64,000 nucleotides of DNA from Amaurobius ferox. Its lineage: Eukaryota > Arthropoda > Arachnida > Araneae > Amaurobiidae. Shown here in pieces: positions 1 through 10,467 of the stretch. Below the pieces are notes generated by a model. It saw only the letters and a program-made list of their open reading frames with translations. It was not told where the DNA came from and ran no database searches. Location: NCBI GenBank assembly GCA_951213105.1, contig OX578136.1, positions 72,336,730-72,400,729 of the forward strand, written 5' to 3'. How positions within the stretch are numbered: the stretch's first letter is position 1; the number at the start of each line of letters is the position of its first letter. A program made the translations under genes and the position numbers.

Positions 1-339
1 ATAAAACGCAGTGAAAACAACTTGATGATCTATTTTCATTAATCTAGTAACAGTATTTGAGAACCTTTCAACTTCTCAACGCAAATGATTTGTATTTCTT
101 CTTCTTTGGAGACGTTCTACACTTCTTTACTACACTTCAGTGGAGTATCATCTACAAATTAAGAAATGTCTATATTCATTTTATGTGATAATCGGTGAAA
201 AATGCAACCGCATTTTTACAAAAGAAGAAGTTCATTTGGAGAGTTATATTACACCGTCCCTAAGAATATTTAAGACGCATTTTATATTTTTGTCTATAAC
301 TAGGAGGGCTCACCCCTGCTCACTATGCATCGCCAACTC

Positions 340-720
340 CAGTAACTCGGTGGAGTTCGCCGAGATCGCTTCACGAGCTATTTAAAAGCAAACTATGTTT
401 TAAATAGATAAACCGTTTATTTTGCTGCGTTACACTATTATTTCTCTACAAATGTACCAAATTTCTTATATTTGTACGTTATAGTTTTTGCGGTAGGAGA
501 CAGGGAAACACGAAGAGCGAAATAACTGATCTTTGTCTTCTACTTTCTGGCACTCGCTAAGATCGCTTTGCGAGCTGTTTGAAACCAAAATAAAGTTTAA
601 ATCGAAAAACGGTTCATTTTAGGGTATCCCTCTGGCATTTCTCTACATATCTTCTAAATTTCTTAATTTCGTATGCTACAGATTTTTTTCGGTACGAGAC
701 AGAGAACCTCGAGGGACGAG
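340..720. repeat. Direct repeat family T, two adjacent diverged copies (about 355-535 and 536-720)
   Basis: Two adjacent stretches share the same order of landmarks: 'agatcgctt(c/t)(a/g)cgagct', then an A-rich block, 'catttctctaca', 'taaatttctta', and finally a 'gagacag.gaa' block. The period is about 185 bp. A third, more diverged copy lies at about 4530-4688 and resumes at about 5507-5560, interrupted by R copy 4. No coding potential was seen. The family is not recognised; the comparison was made by eye, so identity is not quantified. Bases 1-339 hold only an S-family fragment near 40-110 and AT-rich sequence. Confidence 0.6.
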
Positions 721-2575
721 TTGCTACAGAAGAACACTTTTCACTTCAGAAGTGCATAAGAAGTAGAATAGTAACTCGTAAACTAAATCGAAATTAAAAA
801 ATCTGATGTAGGCAGCACATGACTTTCCCTCCAGACTCATATTCACGTTCACTTTATTTCTTCAATAAGTCATTATCTTGAGTTCAATTGCACAAAATAA
901 CGTCCATAATTATTTTAAATGACACTAAATTTGCACTTTTAATTCAATTTTCGTTCTCGGAAACTGGACATTTTTCAACGGTGACGTAGTGAAAATTCGA
1001 AAAAACAAAAATATCTAGAAAATGGCTAGTCCTAGTGTAATGGGGTTAGTCTTATTCTTTTCATCGTTAAAAATTACGTATAAAACAAGCATTTAATTAA
1101 TAGATTAAAGCATACCTAGTTTTCTATTTTAGATTTTGACAATTTTTGCGAGCCAATTTGCAAAAAAAGGCAGGTTCTTTTTTCCGAATACTATTAAAAA
1201 CTAATCAGCACCAGGATCACACAGAAGTGACTTACCTACCAAATTTTATGAAATTTGGTCCATCAGTTTTTGAATTAGAGTGGATACATACATTACACAG
1301 ACAGCCACACAGACAGGTATACACATACACATACGTCACGCAAAAATAGATTTTTCGTATTCTAGAGTTGTCAAAACGTGTAGATCCGTCAAAAACTCGA
1401 GTAGCGATTTTCAGTATGATTCCAGTACTTTCCCTATACATTACCATGTATTGCTCGGGAAGAAAAAATATGATGTGGTCAGCACATACATTTCCTGGAG
1501 ACTCAAATTCATGTTTTCTTAATTTCTTTAATAATTTATGAAATTGAGTTTAGTTGCTCAAAATTTCACTATATTTGCATTTTTAATTCATTTTGTTTCT
1601 ATTTGGTAATTGGGGCCATTTTCCCAAATTCAACATAATAAAAATCCGAAAAATCTCAAATATCCCGAGAACCGTTAGTCCTAGAGTAATGGAGTTGAAT
1701 TTTGTTTTCCTCGTCAAAAATTACGTGTGACACAAGCATTTAATTGATACATTTGAGCGTACATAGTCTTTCTTTTTAGGTTTTGGTGATTTTTGTGGAG
1801 CATTTCGTAAAAAAAGGCCAGTTATTCTTTTCTGAAACCAAATCTAATCAGCATCAAAGTATACTACAAGTAACTAATCAACCAAATTGTGTGACATTTG
1901 GTAAATTGATATTTCAGCTAGGGTGGATACATGAGATATTTACAGGTCATTTCGCAAAAAAAGGCGGATTTTTTATCCGAATCGTAACAAAAACTCATCA
2001 GCACCAGGATAACAACCAAGTGACTTACCTACCAAATTTTATGACATTCGATCCATTAGTTTTTGAGTTAGAATTGATACATACGTTGAACACACAGACA
2101 CACACATATATGTCACACTAAAAATAGTTTTTTTTTGTATTCTAAAGGTCCCAAAACGTGTAGATCTGTCGAAAACTCGAGTTGCGATTTTTGACATGAT
2201 TCCAATACTTTCCCTATACATTACCATGTATTACAGGGAAAGTAAAAATCTGATGTGGGCAGCATATGACTTTCTCTGCAGACTCATATTCATGTTCTCT
2301 ATTTCTTTAATAATTCATTATATTGGGTTTAATTGCACAAAATATCGCCCACAATTATTAAAAATTACACTGAATTGACACTTTTAATTCAGTTTTCGTT
2401 CATAGTTGGTAACTGGAAATTTTTCAACGGTGGCGCAGCGTAAATGCGAAAAGACTAAAACATCTCGAGAACGGCAGGCCCTAGTGTAATGGGGTTGACC
2501 TTATTATTTTCACTGTTAAAATTCATGTATAAAACAAGCATTTAATTGAAATATTTGAGCATACGTAGTATTTTA

Positions 2576-3987
2576 CACTCATTGCCATAAAAATTTGCGC
2601 ACCAAGAAGTAATTACGGGATCGTAACGAAACTTGATCGTAACGAACATAAAGGTACGTGCCAGGCAAATATGCAAATGCTTAGAAATACAGTGTTATTG
2701 CGCATTGCGTAATGTCACCATAGGGCGTTGAACTTCGTTCTCCCTGGCCCAGAAATAAAGGTACGTAAAGTATTTTTGCCTGTACTAGATCTTCTGCAGA
2801 TTGACGCTTTTTCATTAGGGATGCCGTTACGCCGCCATCGAAGGCAATATGATCAGCTGTTAGAGTTCAAATGGGGAAGAATCATCGGGATAACGGAAGC
2901 CGGGTGGTCAGCTCGCCCAGTAGCCCGTCACCTAGAACGTTCTGACTTTAGTGTGATAAGGTGTTGCACCAGAGGACGAGAGAGAGGTCGCATACACGGA
3001 AGCCAGGATCAGGAAGACCTTGGCAGACAAATAGCCGAGAAGACCGTGACATCACCCGACACGCACGCACAGCGCCAACTGCATCATTGTCCGCCATCCG
3101 GACACAGGCAGCACCTTCACTTCGGGCCCCTGTGTCCGTACCATCGCGAGGCGCCTGGCTGAAGGACATTTGGTATCGCGCGCCCATTACGTGTGCTACC
3201 AATGACACCCACCCATCATTGCTTCCGCTTGGAGTGGTGTCGCGCTCGACGTGATTGGGCCGCAACCGAATGGAACCAGGTCGTCTTCAGCGACGAATCG
3301 AGATTCAATTTAGGCAATGATGATAACCGTGTAGGTGTGCACGTGCACGATGGTGAACTCCCCAATCCGGCCTTAGCTTTACAGCGGCACGCCACTCACA
3401 CAGCTGGTGTGATGGTATGGGGTGGCGTTGGTTACGACATCCGGTCACCTCTAATATTGATCCCCGGAGCCATGACAGTCCAGCGGTACGTTCGTGACAT
3501 CCTTCAGTTACATGTGTTGCCACTCATGGTAGGGCTCCCAGGAGGCATTTCTTAATAGGACAATGATCGGGCACATACAGCAAGGGTGTCACAGGAATGC
3601 CTCCATCAATTTACCACACTTCCTTGGTCTGCGCGATCCCCAGATTTGTCACCGATCGAGCATGTCTGGGATCACTTGGGACGGCAAGACTACGAGTTTG
3701 GTCGAACTAGAGGTGCACTTATAACAACTGCGGAATGAGATGACGCAGGACACCGAAGAGGACCTGTATGACTCAATGCCCACCCATATCGCATTGTGTA
3801 TTCAAGCAAGAGGTGGCTCAATAGGGTACTAGAACCTCCATTCATTTGCAATTTTTACTATATTAAATGATCCGTTTGCTTTGATTTTGTAATCACTTAC
3901 TTATGTCAACGTTGTACTCGCACGTATAAAATTTCGTCCAATTCTAACAAATCTTTCTTGGTGCTCAAATTTTCATGACAATGAGTG
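2576..3987 (+). mobile_element. Tc1/mariner-superfamily transposon with complete ends, inactivated
   Basis: A 1412-bp element bounded by TA on both sides (2574-2575 and 3988-3989) with inverted termini of about 34 bp: CACTCATTG at the left and CAATGAGTG at the right, followed inward by a shared block containing CACCAAGAA. It sits inside R copy 3. Removing the element and one TA leaves sequence that aligns without a gap to the matching part of R copy 2 near 1762-1790, so the empty site is visible within this window. The internal sequence is GC-richer than the surroundings and holds one broken transposase gene. Confidence 0.93.
2821..3832 (+). pseudogene. Tc1-like transposase pseudogene
   Basis: The conceptual product is a Tc1-family transposase, which cuts and pastes the element at TA dinucleotides. 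Seen in order: the N-terminal start MPLRRHRRQY and a helix-turn-helix region (ITEAGWSARPVARHLERS); the arginine-rich GSGRP hinge near 3010-3030; the first catalytic Asp in VVFSDESRFNL (near 3293); MVWGG; the second Asp in DNDRAHTARVS (from 3559); SPDLSPIEHVWDHLG carrying the catalytic Glu; and the typical C-terminus ARGGSIGY followed by TAG at 3830. It is broken: the frame changes three times (near 2965, 3145 and 3185), and two stops, TAA and TAG at 3553-3558, stand just before the second catalytic Asp where relatives usually have two glutamines. Both stops fit C-to-T changes. Confidence 0.92.
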
Positions 3988-4688
3988 TATTTTAGGTTTT
4001 GGCGATTTTTGCGGACCATTTCGCAAAAAAAGGAAAGTTACTTTTATGAATCGTACCAAAATCTATTCGGCACCAGGGTTACTCACAAGTGACTTATCTA
4101 ATACATTTTGTGAAATTTGATCTATTAGTTTTTCAGATGGAGTGAATACAGGCAATTTTTGCTGGTCTTTCGCAAAAAAAGGCGGGTTGTTTTTCCCGAA
4201 TCGTACTCAAAAATAATCAGCACCAGGGTCACACACAAGTGACTTACCTTCCAAATTTTATGAAATTCGATGCAGTAGTTTTTGAGTTAGAGTGGATACA
4301 TACATTGCAGAGATAGACACACTCACACACACACAGACGTCATGGTAAAAATTGTGTTTTCGTGTTCTAGAGGTCCCGAAATGGGTAGATACGTCAAAAA
4401 TTCGAATTGCGATTTTCTTCATGAATCCAAGATCCCAATACTTTCCCTATACAACCATGTATTGCCGGGAAAGTAAAAAGAGCTGCGTCTTACGCAAGTT
4501 CAACTATGTAAGTATATGCCTACAAAAACTTCACGGCCTCGCTATTGTTATTCTGTTCAGGACGCGAATTCGCAACTCACATATTTGGTCATAAAATATT
4601 TCTTAAACCGAAGTTTACATCGAAAAACTGTTTATTTCAGCGTGTTTTCCAAATATTTCTCTTGTACAAGTGTACCAAAATTTATATC

Positions 4689-5506
4689 ACTTTCCCTGCA
4701 ATACATGGTAATGTATAGTTACTTTCCCTGCAATACATGGTAATGTATAGTTACTTTCCCTGCAATACATGGTAATGTATAGGGAAAGTATTGGAATCAT
4801 GCCGAAAATCGCAACTCGAATTTTCGACGGATCTGCACGTTTCGAGACCTCTAGAATACGAAAAAACCATTTTTTAGCGTGACGTCTGTGTTGTGTCGGT
4901 CTGTCTGTCTGTGCAGATTTTGTATCCACTCTAACTAAAAAACGAATGGACCGAATTTCACAAAATTTTGTAGGTAAGTCACTTGTGGTCGGGGCTGGTG
5001 CTGATTAGTTTTGGGTACGATTCGAAATAAAAGAACCCGCCTTTTTTGTGAAATGGCCCTCAAAAGCTTGTATCCACTGTAGCTGAAAAACTAATGGACC
5101 GAATTTCACAAAATTCTGTAGATGAGTCACGTATAGGTCACCCTGGTGCTGATTAGATTTTGGTAAGATTCAGAAGAAATAACCTGCCCTTTTTTGCAGA
5201 ATGGCCCGCAAAAATTATCAAAATCTAAACTAAAAAGCTACGTATGCTCAAATATATCCATTAAATGCTTGTCTAATGCGTAATTTTTAACGAAGAAAAG
5301 AATAAGACCAACCCCATTGCATTAGGTCTAGCCGTTCTCGAGATATATTAGTTTTTTTCGTATTTTTCCACGCCACCTTTGAAAATAAGTCCAGTTATCA
5401 AATGAGAACGAAAATTGAATTAAAAGTGAATTAAATTTAATTGAAATAAATAGAACGTGGATATAAGTTTGCAGGGAAAGTCATGTGCTGCCCACATCAG
5501 ATTTTT
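4689..5506 (+). repeat. R repeat copy 4 with a 32-bp unit tripled at its left end
   Basis: Opposite orientation to the three copies before it. The left end repeats a 32-bp unit (begins ACTTTCCCTGCAATACATGG) at 4689, 4721 and 4753; the third copy runs on into AGGGAAAGTATTGG and then the R body. The right end reads TTTGCAGGGAAAGTCATGTG then GCTGCCCACATCAG near 5469-5501. It interrupts a T-family copy, which resumes after it. No coding potential. Confidence 0.75.
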
Positions 5507-5559
5507 TTTGTTTGCTATGGTTTTTGAGGTACAAAGAAGAGAAACTCGAGGAATGAAAA

Positions 5560-6022
5560 AATTGTCAAACCGCGGCCGTAACATCAGTTACGATTTTCGC
5601 ATATGAATAGTTTATATACAACTGCTCGCGATCTATTTAGCATTAACACATACGGATTGAACCTATCCAGGACGTCTCATGAGAGATCTTGTAGCTATAT
5701 CATCTCCACTTCAGAAAATAATAGCAATATGCGATACCAGTTTTAAGCAATGTTGCACCGGTTCTACTGGGTGATGGGAGACGATTTGAGTTCATAATGG
5801 ATGATGCATTTAACTCGTCCTAGATGGCTGAAAAGTAAGCAGAAGATAAAGACGAGGCAGGAAAGGGGTATAAATAAGGTAACTGAGGATAAATTGGATT
5901 CAGATATTGGGATGACGTTAAAATGCGTGAGCTAATACAGCGAGGCACTTAGTTCAGTGTTCGAACGTGGCATGAAGAGGTGGGACTGCTTCGTAAGAAG
6001 TTATGTTACAACGATATATATT
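5560..6022. other. No gene recognised
   Basis: About 460 bp of moderately AT-rich sequence without an ORF of note, without terminal repeats and without similarity that I can place. Confidence 0.5.
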
Positions 6023-6235
6023 ATTAAATGCATGTAAATATACTAACAAAATTTAGACGTATTAATTTTTTCAGAAATTATATGTATATAGATATGAAAT
6101 TATATATTCTAAAGAGTTCGTATCCAACCATTAAATGCATGTAAATATACTAATAAAATTTAGACGTATTAATTTTTTCAGAAATTATGTGTATATAGAT
6201 ATGAAATAATATATTCTAAAGAGTTCGTATCCAAC
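6023..6235. repeat. 107-bp tandem duplication
   Basis: Copy 1 is 6023-6129 and copy 2 is 6130-6235. Both run from ATTAAATGCATGTAAATATA to GAGTTCGTATCCAAC with only a few differences (for example 'actaacaaaat' against 'actaataaaat'). The small divergence indicates a fairly recent event. No coding potential. Confidence 0.9.
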
Positions 6236-7454
6236 GGGGAGTCAAATTGAATCACGAATATCTGGCTATTACGATTACTAAGACGATAATACTTCCTTTC
6301 AAGCACATAGTTTCCTCGTTCAGATCAAAAATCGAAGTACTCAACTTCTGATCTGTGTAGTTTCTTCATTAGAATACATTTTGCACAAAAAATATTATAT
6401 ATAATGTAATTTTACTTGAATTGAACCAATTGACATAAGCTTGTGGGTCCCGACAAAATTATCATTTCGATATCTTTCAGATGACATTCATCCATTGCAT
6501 ATAACCAGCAGGCCTAAATTAAATTTTATAACACAAAGAGCAGGTCCCGATATCAGGGCCGATATTGTCTCCAGAGAAAAGGGCCATTATAAGCCCTTTC
6601 AACTTCGGTCTATCGTACACATTTTAAATAATAAAAGAAAATTGAATCCAATGGGTCTGACCTATCTGAGAAATCTCCAAATATCCCTGCTGGCCGTAGT
6701 CGAGCCTATAAGTGGGTAATCAAATCACCTATTTAAAACTATCCATTGAGCTACTAAAACAATAATATTTTCTTTTATATTTGAGTTTAAAAACATATAT
6801 ATATATACATTTATAGCGTGTGCACAACTAATATGTTGCATGCAGACTTAAGTACGATTTTTTACTACTAAAAGTCTGTCTTTGAACGCTAAACTCTCCG
6901 TTTTGTAATACCCAACATTCACTAATATTTTTTAAATGTTTGTCAAACAAACAAAATACCTGTTTTCATTAATTCACTGACAGTATTTGGGACCATTTCA
7001 AATTTTCAACAGACATGTTATTTATCAGCTTGGGGCTGCCTTTGAGTATTACCTGCGTATGTTAAAAAGACGGTTAGCGATGTTAATATTCATGTCAAGT
7101 GAGGACAGATGGGAAACGTAGCCAAAAGGGATGAATAATGTAAAAGGAAAATTGGATTTGAAGAAAGTTATATTACTCTATCCGCGAGTATATGAATTTA
7201 AGGTTTATTATCTTACCAACTGAAACTTCACATAATAAATATATGTATTTCAATGACGGCTATGCTCTATCAGAATATCTTAGAATAAGTACTGAAGAAA
7301 GAAACAAAATGTAAATTATTTAAGCTACTAACAACCTTATTTACAATGTATTTGAATTCTTACATTCACACTAGCAAATAACGGTCACTTTCTTAGCTGT
7401 CAATTTTTAGTATTAACTTCTTAACAAACACTATTTTAACAATCACAGCTAACA
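6236..7454. other. Non-coding stretch with one S-family repeat copy
   Basis: The plus-strand frame at 6441-6719 (92 codons) has no recognisable domain and is probably chance. Around 6955-7130 lies a copy of a short dispersed repeat (S) whose signature is 'actgacagtatttgg.a' followed by 'tttcaa' and later 'atgtcaagt'. Other S copies are near 40-110, 12040-12250, 14765-14950 and 30525-30760. Nothing else could be assigned. Confidence 0.5.
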
Positions 7455-7470
7455 ATATACGCTAGAATAG

Positions 7471-7589
7471 GCCAACGGCTCTACCGTGCTTAAAACACCG
7501 GTTCTCGTTAGATCACCGAAGTTAAGCAGCATCGGGCGCGGTTAGTACTTGGGTGGGTGACCACCTGGGAACACCGCATACTGTTGGCT
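7471..7589 (+). rRNA. 5S rRNA-like sequence (SINE head, probably not a functional 5S gene)
   Basis: A 119-base match to the general form of animal 5S rRNA: it opens GCCAACGGCTCTACCGTGCT, carries the internal promoter (GATCACCGAAGTTAAGC, then GGTTAGTACTTGGGTGGGTG and GACCACCTGGGAAC) and closes with GTTGGCT, which pairs with the 5' end. The length is normal. It lacks a downstream T-run and continues into tRNA-like sequence inside one target duplication, so a retroposon head is the better reading. Confidence 0.85.
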
Positions 7590-7599
7590 CATTTCAGTC

Positions 7600-7680
7600 G
7601 ACGTGGTGGCCGAACGGTCAAGGTGAGCGTTTCCAGCGATTGGTCGGCCGCCACGTTGTGGGTCCGAGTCCCACGTAAGA
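7600..7680 (+). tRNA. tRNA-like region of the composite SINE (not a tRNA gene)
   Basis: Box A-like TGGCCGAACGGTCAAGG (7607-7623) and box B-like GGTCCGAGTCC (7661-7671) stand at tRNA-like spacing, with a long variable part as in type-II (Leu/Ser-like) tRNAs. An acceptor stem with a mature 3' end is not evident. It is part of the SINE body. Confidence 0.7.
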
Positions 7681-7823
7681 CATGGATGTTTGTGTTGTTG
7701 GGCGCAATGTATGGTGCGCTGGGACAACGTCATTCGACAGCTAAAAGGTTCACTGTTCTAACCGATGTATAGGCGAAGATGCCTGGCCATTAGGAAAAAA
7801 AAATATATATATATACACTAGAA

Positions 7824-8289
7824 TATACAATGCAAATTTACACATGCATCGATGCAGTTTAACTGCTGAAGAAGTCACCGCTAACAATAGACACTACGAT
7901 TGCTCAAATCGAAGACACGCGATAGACTGCGCCCCGAATAGCATTGATTCATAGAGCGCTGTGCCATACCAATTTCTACGGTAGCATTCGCCATTTTTAC
8001 CCAAAGCATTCTAGATTGAAGAATTAAACTTTAATAAAACACAAGGATGGGGTATCCTGTATAGAAAACTACACTTTTTAATATATTTTGAAAATAATAT
8101 TTTAGATCCTTAATGTGAAGAGACATTCACTGTTACAGAAACATCTCAAGAAATAATATCCTTACATTAATGCAAATTTGTCTTTCCTTTATGGCAGTAT
8201 TTGAGAATAAATTTTCCAAATAAATGTATTTAGTTTGCAAGTTTTCGGGATTCTAGCATCATTTTTACCACTTTTCATTTGGATGCTAC
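7824..8289. other. No gene recognised
   Basis: AT-rich sequence with no ORF, no terminal repeats and no recognised family. Confidence 0.5.
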
Positions 8290-8562
8290 CAACAGAGGGA
8301 GATTTTTCAGTATCTTATCAATTGAAAATTGACAAGAAATGTAGGCTAAAGGAATGTAAGAAATGGGCAAGACACGTAGGCAATGGATGTAGGCCCTTTT
8401 ATGTCAATTGACAGTTATTGAGTTATGTAGGCAAATTTTCATTTACATATCAATTGACAATCGGTGTAGTACGGAAGGAAATTTTCATTTTCAGGTCAAT
8501 TCGTAATTGGTGAGTAATGTAAACAAATTTTCGTTTTCATGTCAGTTGACAATTAATGAGGA
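8290..8562. repeat. Degenerate tandem repeat of about 60 bp
   Basis: The motif '(t)tttcatttt/acat.tcaattgacaat' followed by '.ggtg/atg...gta' recurs about four to five times (for example near 8312, 8400, 8440, 8485 and 8535). Each unit carries the palindrome-like TCAATTGACA. The copies are diverged. No coding potential. Confidence 0.6.
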
Positions 8563-9439
8563 TTATAAGCTACAAGCATCAACTTGAAAGCGAAAAACTG
8601 CGGAACATACTCTGAAAGACGCTGCTTTAAACTATTCACACAATATATATATAATAAAAGGCTATGTCTTTGTGTGTGTCTGGGTGTCTGTCTTATACAC
8701 TATACGTTTCGCGACCGCGCTTCGGAGAGCTACGAAATTTGGCAGTCGGCGACATGGGGTGGGGGGAGGTGACACGTGAAAACCGATTTTTTAAATTTTA
8801 TTTTTTGTTGTTGTTGTTATTTAATGTTTTATGCGATTTCGACCGTTAATTGCCCATTTTACCCTTTTTTCTCCACGATCCAGATGTCGTAGAAAAAACA
8901 AATCACACCACCGGAAAGAGCAGATAATTGCGAGTAAAAATATATCAATTTCAAATCTCAATTTCGATTTCTAATATTTTTTAAAGATTTTAAAACAAAA
9001 GTCACTTTTGGCTCAGAAAAACGATTTTTGGTTTTTAAATTCTCGCATAGTAAAAAGTACTCATAATTTCGACTAATAATTTACATTTTTAGAAAGCTCA
9101 AACATTTGGCTTTCTTACAAGGCCAATCTGGTCAAAAATAATTAAAATTGGCCGCTGGATCGGAATTTTAAAGAAGTCATGATTTTAAAATTCATCAGCA
9201 GGCGAAAGGAGTTCCCATTTCCCATCGCCTGTTTCCCCCAAGCACGCGTTTCAATGGCGCCGGTTTGTGTCTAGGTGAAGGTGACGTCACGGTTCTGAAT
9301 ATGCATAGCGATGGGTGGGACAATAAAAAACTTAATTAGTGTTTGCTTTCCGTTTCCCGCGCTTCCGGTTTTAAATGAATTAAGAGCTTAGCATACGTAT
9401 TGTAGAAATTATTATATTTGTATTTTAAATGATGGAACG

Positions 9440-9600
9440 ATAAGGATTTTTTAAATGGATATTTTAATTTTTAGATATTTTAAATGGATATTTTAATTTG
9501 TGGATATTTTAAATGGATATTTTAATTTATGGATATTTTAAATGATGAAACAATGGATATTTTAATTTTATGAAATATTTTAAATGATGGAACAACAGAA
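9440..9600. repeat. Tandem repeat, about 30-bp unit
   Basis: The phrase 'aaatggatattttaattt' followed by 'ggatatttt' recurs four to five times. The copies differ slightly. AT-rich satellite-like block, non-coding. Confidence 0.75.
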
Positions 9601-9659
9601 CGATGGAATGAGGATGATGGAATTAAGAGCTTAGCATATGGTCATTTTAAATTATAAAT

Positions 9660-10392
9660 TAGAGCGCGGGAAGTTAGCGGTTGGCCTGGGTTCGATTCCC
9701 GCCACTGCCAAAACTGCCGCCGTGTTCAGGTGGAATACGATCACGTTAAACATGTGGGTCCGTAAGTCCTTCAGAGAGGTTGGTGGTAGGGGAAGGAGGG
9801 TACTGTCCCCCTGGATGCCTCCCTCACTGAGTTCCAGTCTAAATTGGGTGAATAAAAAGAAAGTTATGGAGATTGTAGCGGAGGGCGCGGTAGCCCTGTG
9901 GTTAGCGCGCAGGATTGCACTCGGAAAGCCCCGGTTCGATTCCCGCCACTGCTAAAACTGCCACCGTGTTCACGCGGAGTACGAACGATCACGTTAAATA
10001 TATGGGTCCGTAAATCCTTCCGAGAAGTTGGTGGTAGGGGAAGGAGGGTACGGTCCTTGTGTATGCCTCTCCCACTGGGTTCCGGTCTAAATTTCGCGAA
10101 TAAAAAGAACGTTATGGAGATTGTTGCGGAGGGCGAAGTAGCCCAGTGGTTAGCGCGCGGAAGTTGCACTCGGTAAGCCCGGGTTCGATTCCCGCCACAG
10201 CCAAAACTGCCGCCATGTTCACGCGGAGTACCATCACGTTAAACATGTGGGTCCGTAAGTCCTTCCGAGAGGTTGGTGGTAGGGGAAGGAGGGTACGGTC
10301 CCTGTGGATGCCTCCCCCACTGGGTTCCGGTCTAAATTGGGCGGCACTTCCTGGCCGTCCAAATAGTTACCTTACACATTCCTGGTAGGTCG
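9660..10392 (+). mobile_element. Tandem trimer of a tRNA-derived SINE
   Basis: Three same-orientation units about 248 bp apart (about 9660-9881, 9882-10130 and 10131-10392). Each has a tRNA-like head with box A-like TAGCCCAGTGGTTAGCGCG (unit 3; units 1 and 2 are diverged) and box B GGTTCGATTCCC, then CCGCCACTGCCAAAACTGCC, 'atcacgttaaa.atgtgggtc', 'gttggtggtaggggaaggag' and 'cc(a/g)gtctaaat'. Units 1 and 2 stop at that point and are joined to the next head by a linker of about 35 bp (contains 'gttatggagattgt'). Only unit 3 has the full tail ending near CATTCCTGGTAGGTCG. The single intact copy at 31841-32130 shows the normal monomer. Confidence 0.85.
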
Positions 10393-10467
10393 CGCCAACG
10401 AGTTTGCCACGGTCAGAATTTTCAAGGGTAGCGAACAGGCTGGTCGCCAAAGCGGCTAGTATAATAA

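Larger units (their letters stand above)
795..4500 (-). repeat. Three head-to-tail copies of unclassified repeat R (one split by a Tc1 element)
   Basis: Copies at about 822-1462, 1486-2243 and 2269-4473 (about 790 bp once the Tc1 insert is removed) follow each other in one orientation. Each runs from a block reading GCAGCACATGACTTTCCCT, through a stretch containing 'cgaaaaa..aaaaatatct.gagaacggc..gtcctagtgtaatgggg', 'tttgcg..aaaaaaggc', 'accaaattttatgaaatt' and 'acacagacag', to 'actttccctatacattacc' and GGGAAAG. Spacers of about 25 bp keep the motif 'aaaaatctgatgtgggcag'. No ORF of note. The same unit occurs on the other strand at about 4689, 33125 and 38772. Unclassified: it has ACTTTCCCTGCA-like matching ends but no transposase and no proven target duplication. 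Confidence 0.7.
7470..7808 (+). mobile_element. Composite SINE: 5S rRNA-like head fused to tRNA-like body
   Basis: A 5S rRNA-like segment (7471-7589) runs directly into a tRNA-like segment (about 7600-7680), a non-tRNA body (7681-7794) and an A-tail (7795-7803). The whole unit lies between ATATACGCTAGAATA (7455-7469) and ATATACACTAGAATA (7809-7823), a 15-bp target duplication with one mismatch, so the 5S and tRNA parts were inserted together by target-primed retroposition. There is no TTTT terminator after the 5S part, as expected for a SINE head rather than a 5S gene. The body motif CATGGATGTTTGTGTTGT recurs in the minus-strand SINE near 44465-44712, which shows a shared family body. Confidence 0.85.
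8641..10467 (+). mobile_element. Possible Helentron-like non-autonomous element (low confidence) containing nested SINEs
   Basis: The left end reads 'tatatataataaaaggctat' followed by a 'tgtgtgtctgggtgtctgtc' block and then 'ctacgaaatttggcag', a head typical of a widespread class of arthropod repeats. The far side near 10444-10467 reads GGTCGCCAAAGCGGCTAGTA, like the tail of that class. No Rep/helicase ORF lies between; the interior holds a ~30-bp tandem repeat and the SINE trimer. The pairing of these two ends is inference. Confidence 0.35.

Noticed and set aside
7471..7589. Functional 5S rRNA gene
   Set aside because: No terminator follows, and it lies with a tRNA-like body inside one target duplication, so a SINE head fits better.
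9638..10388. Overlapping frames of 80-105 codons with repeated MWVRKSFREVGGRGRR
   Set aside because: Each is the translation of one SINE unit; the repeated peptide follows from the SINE trimer.
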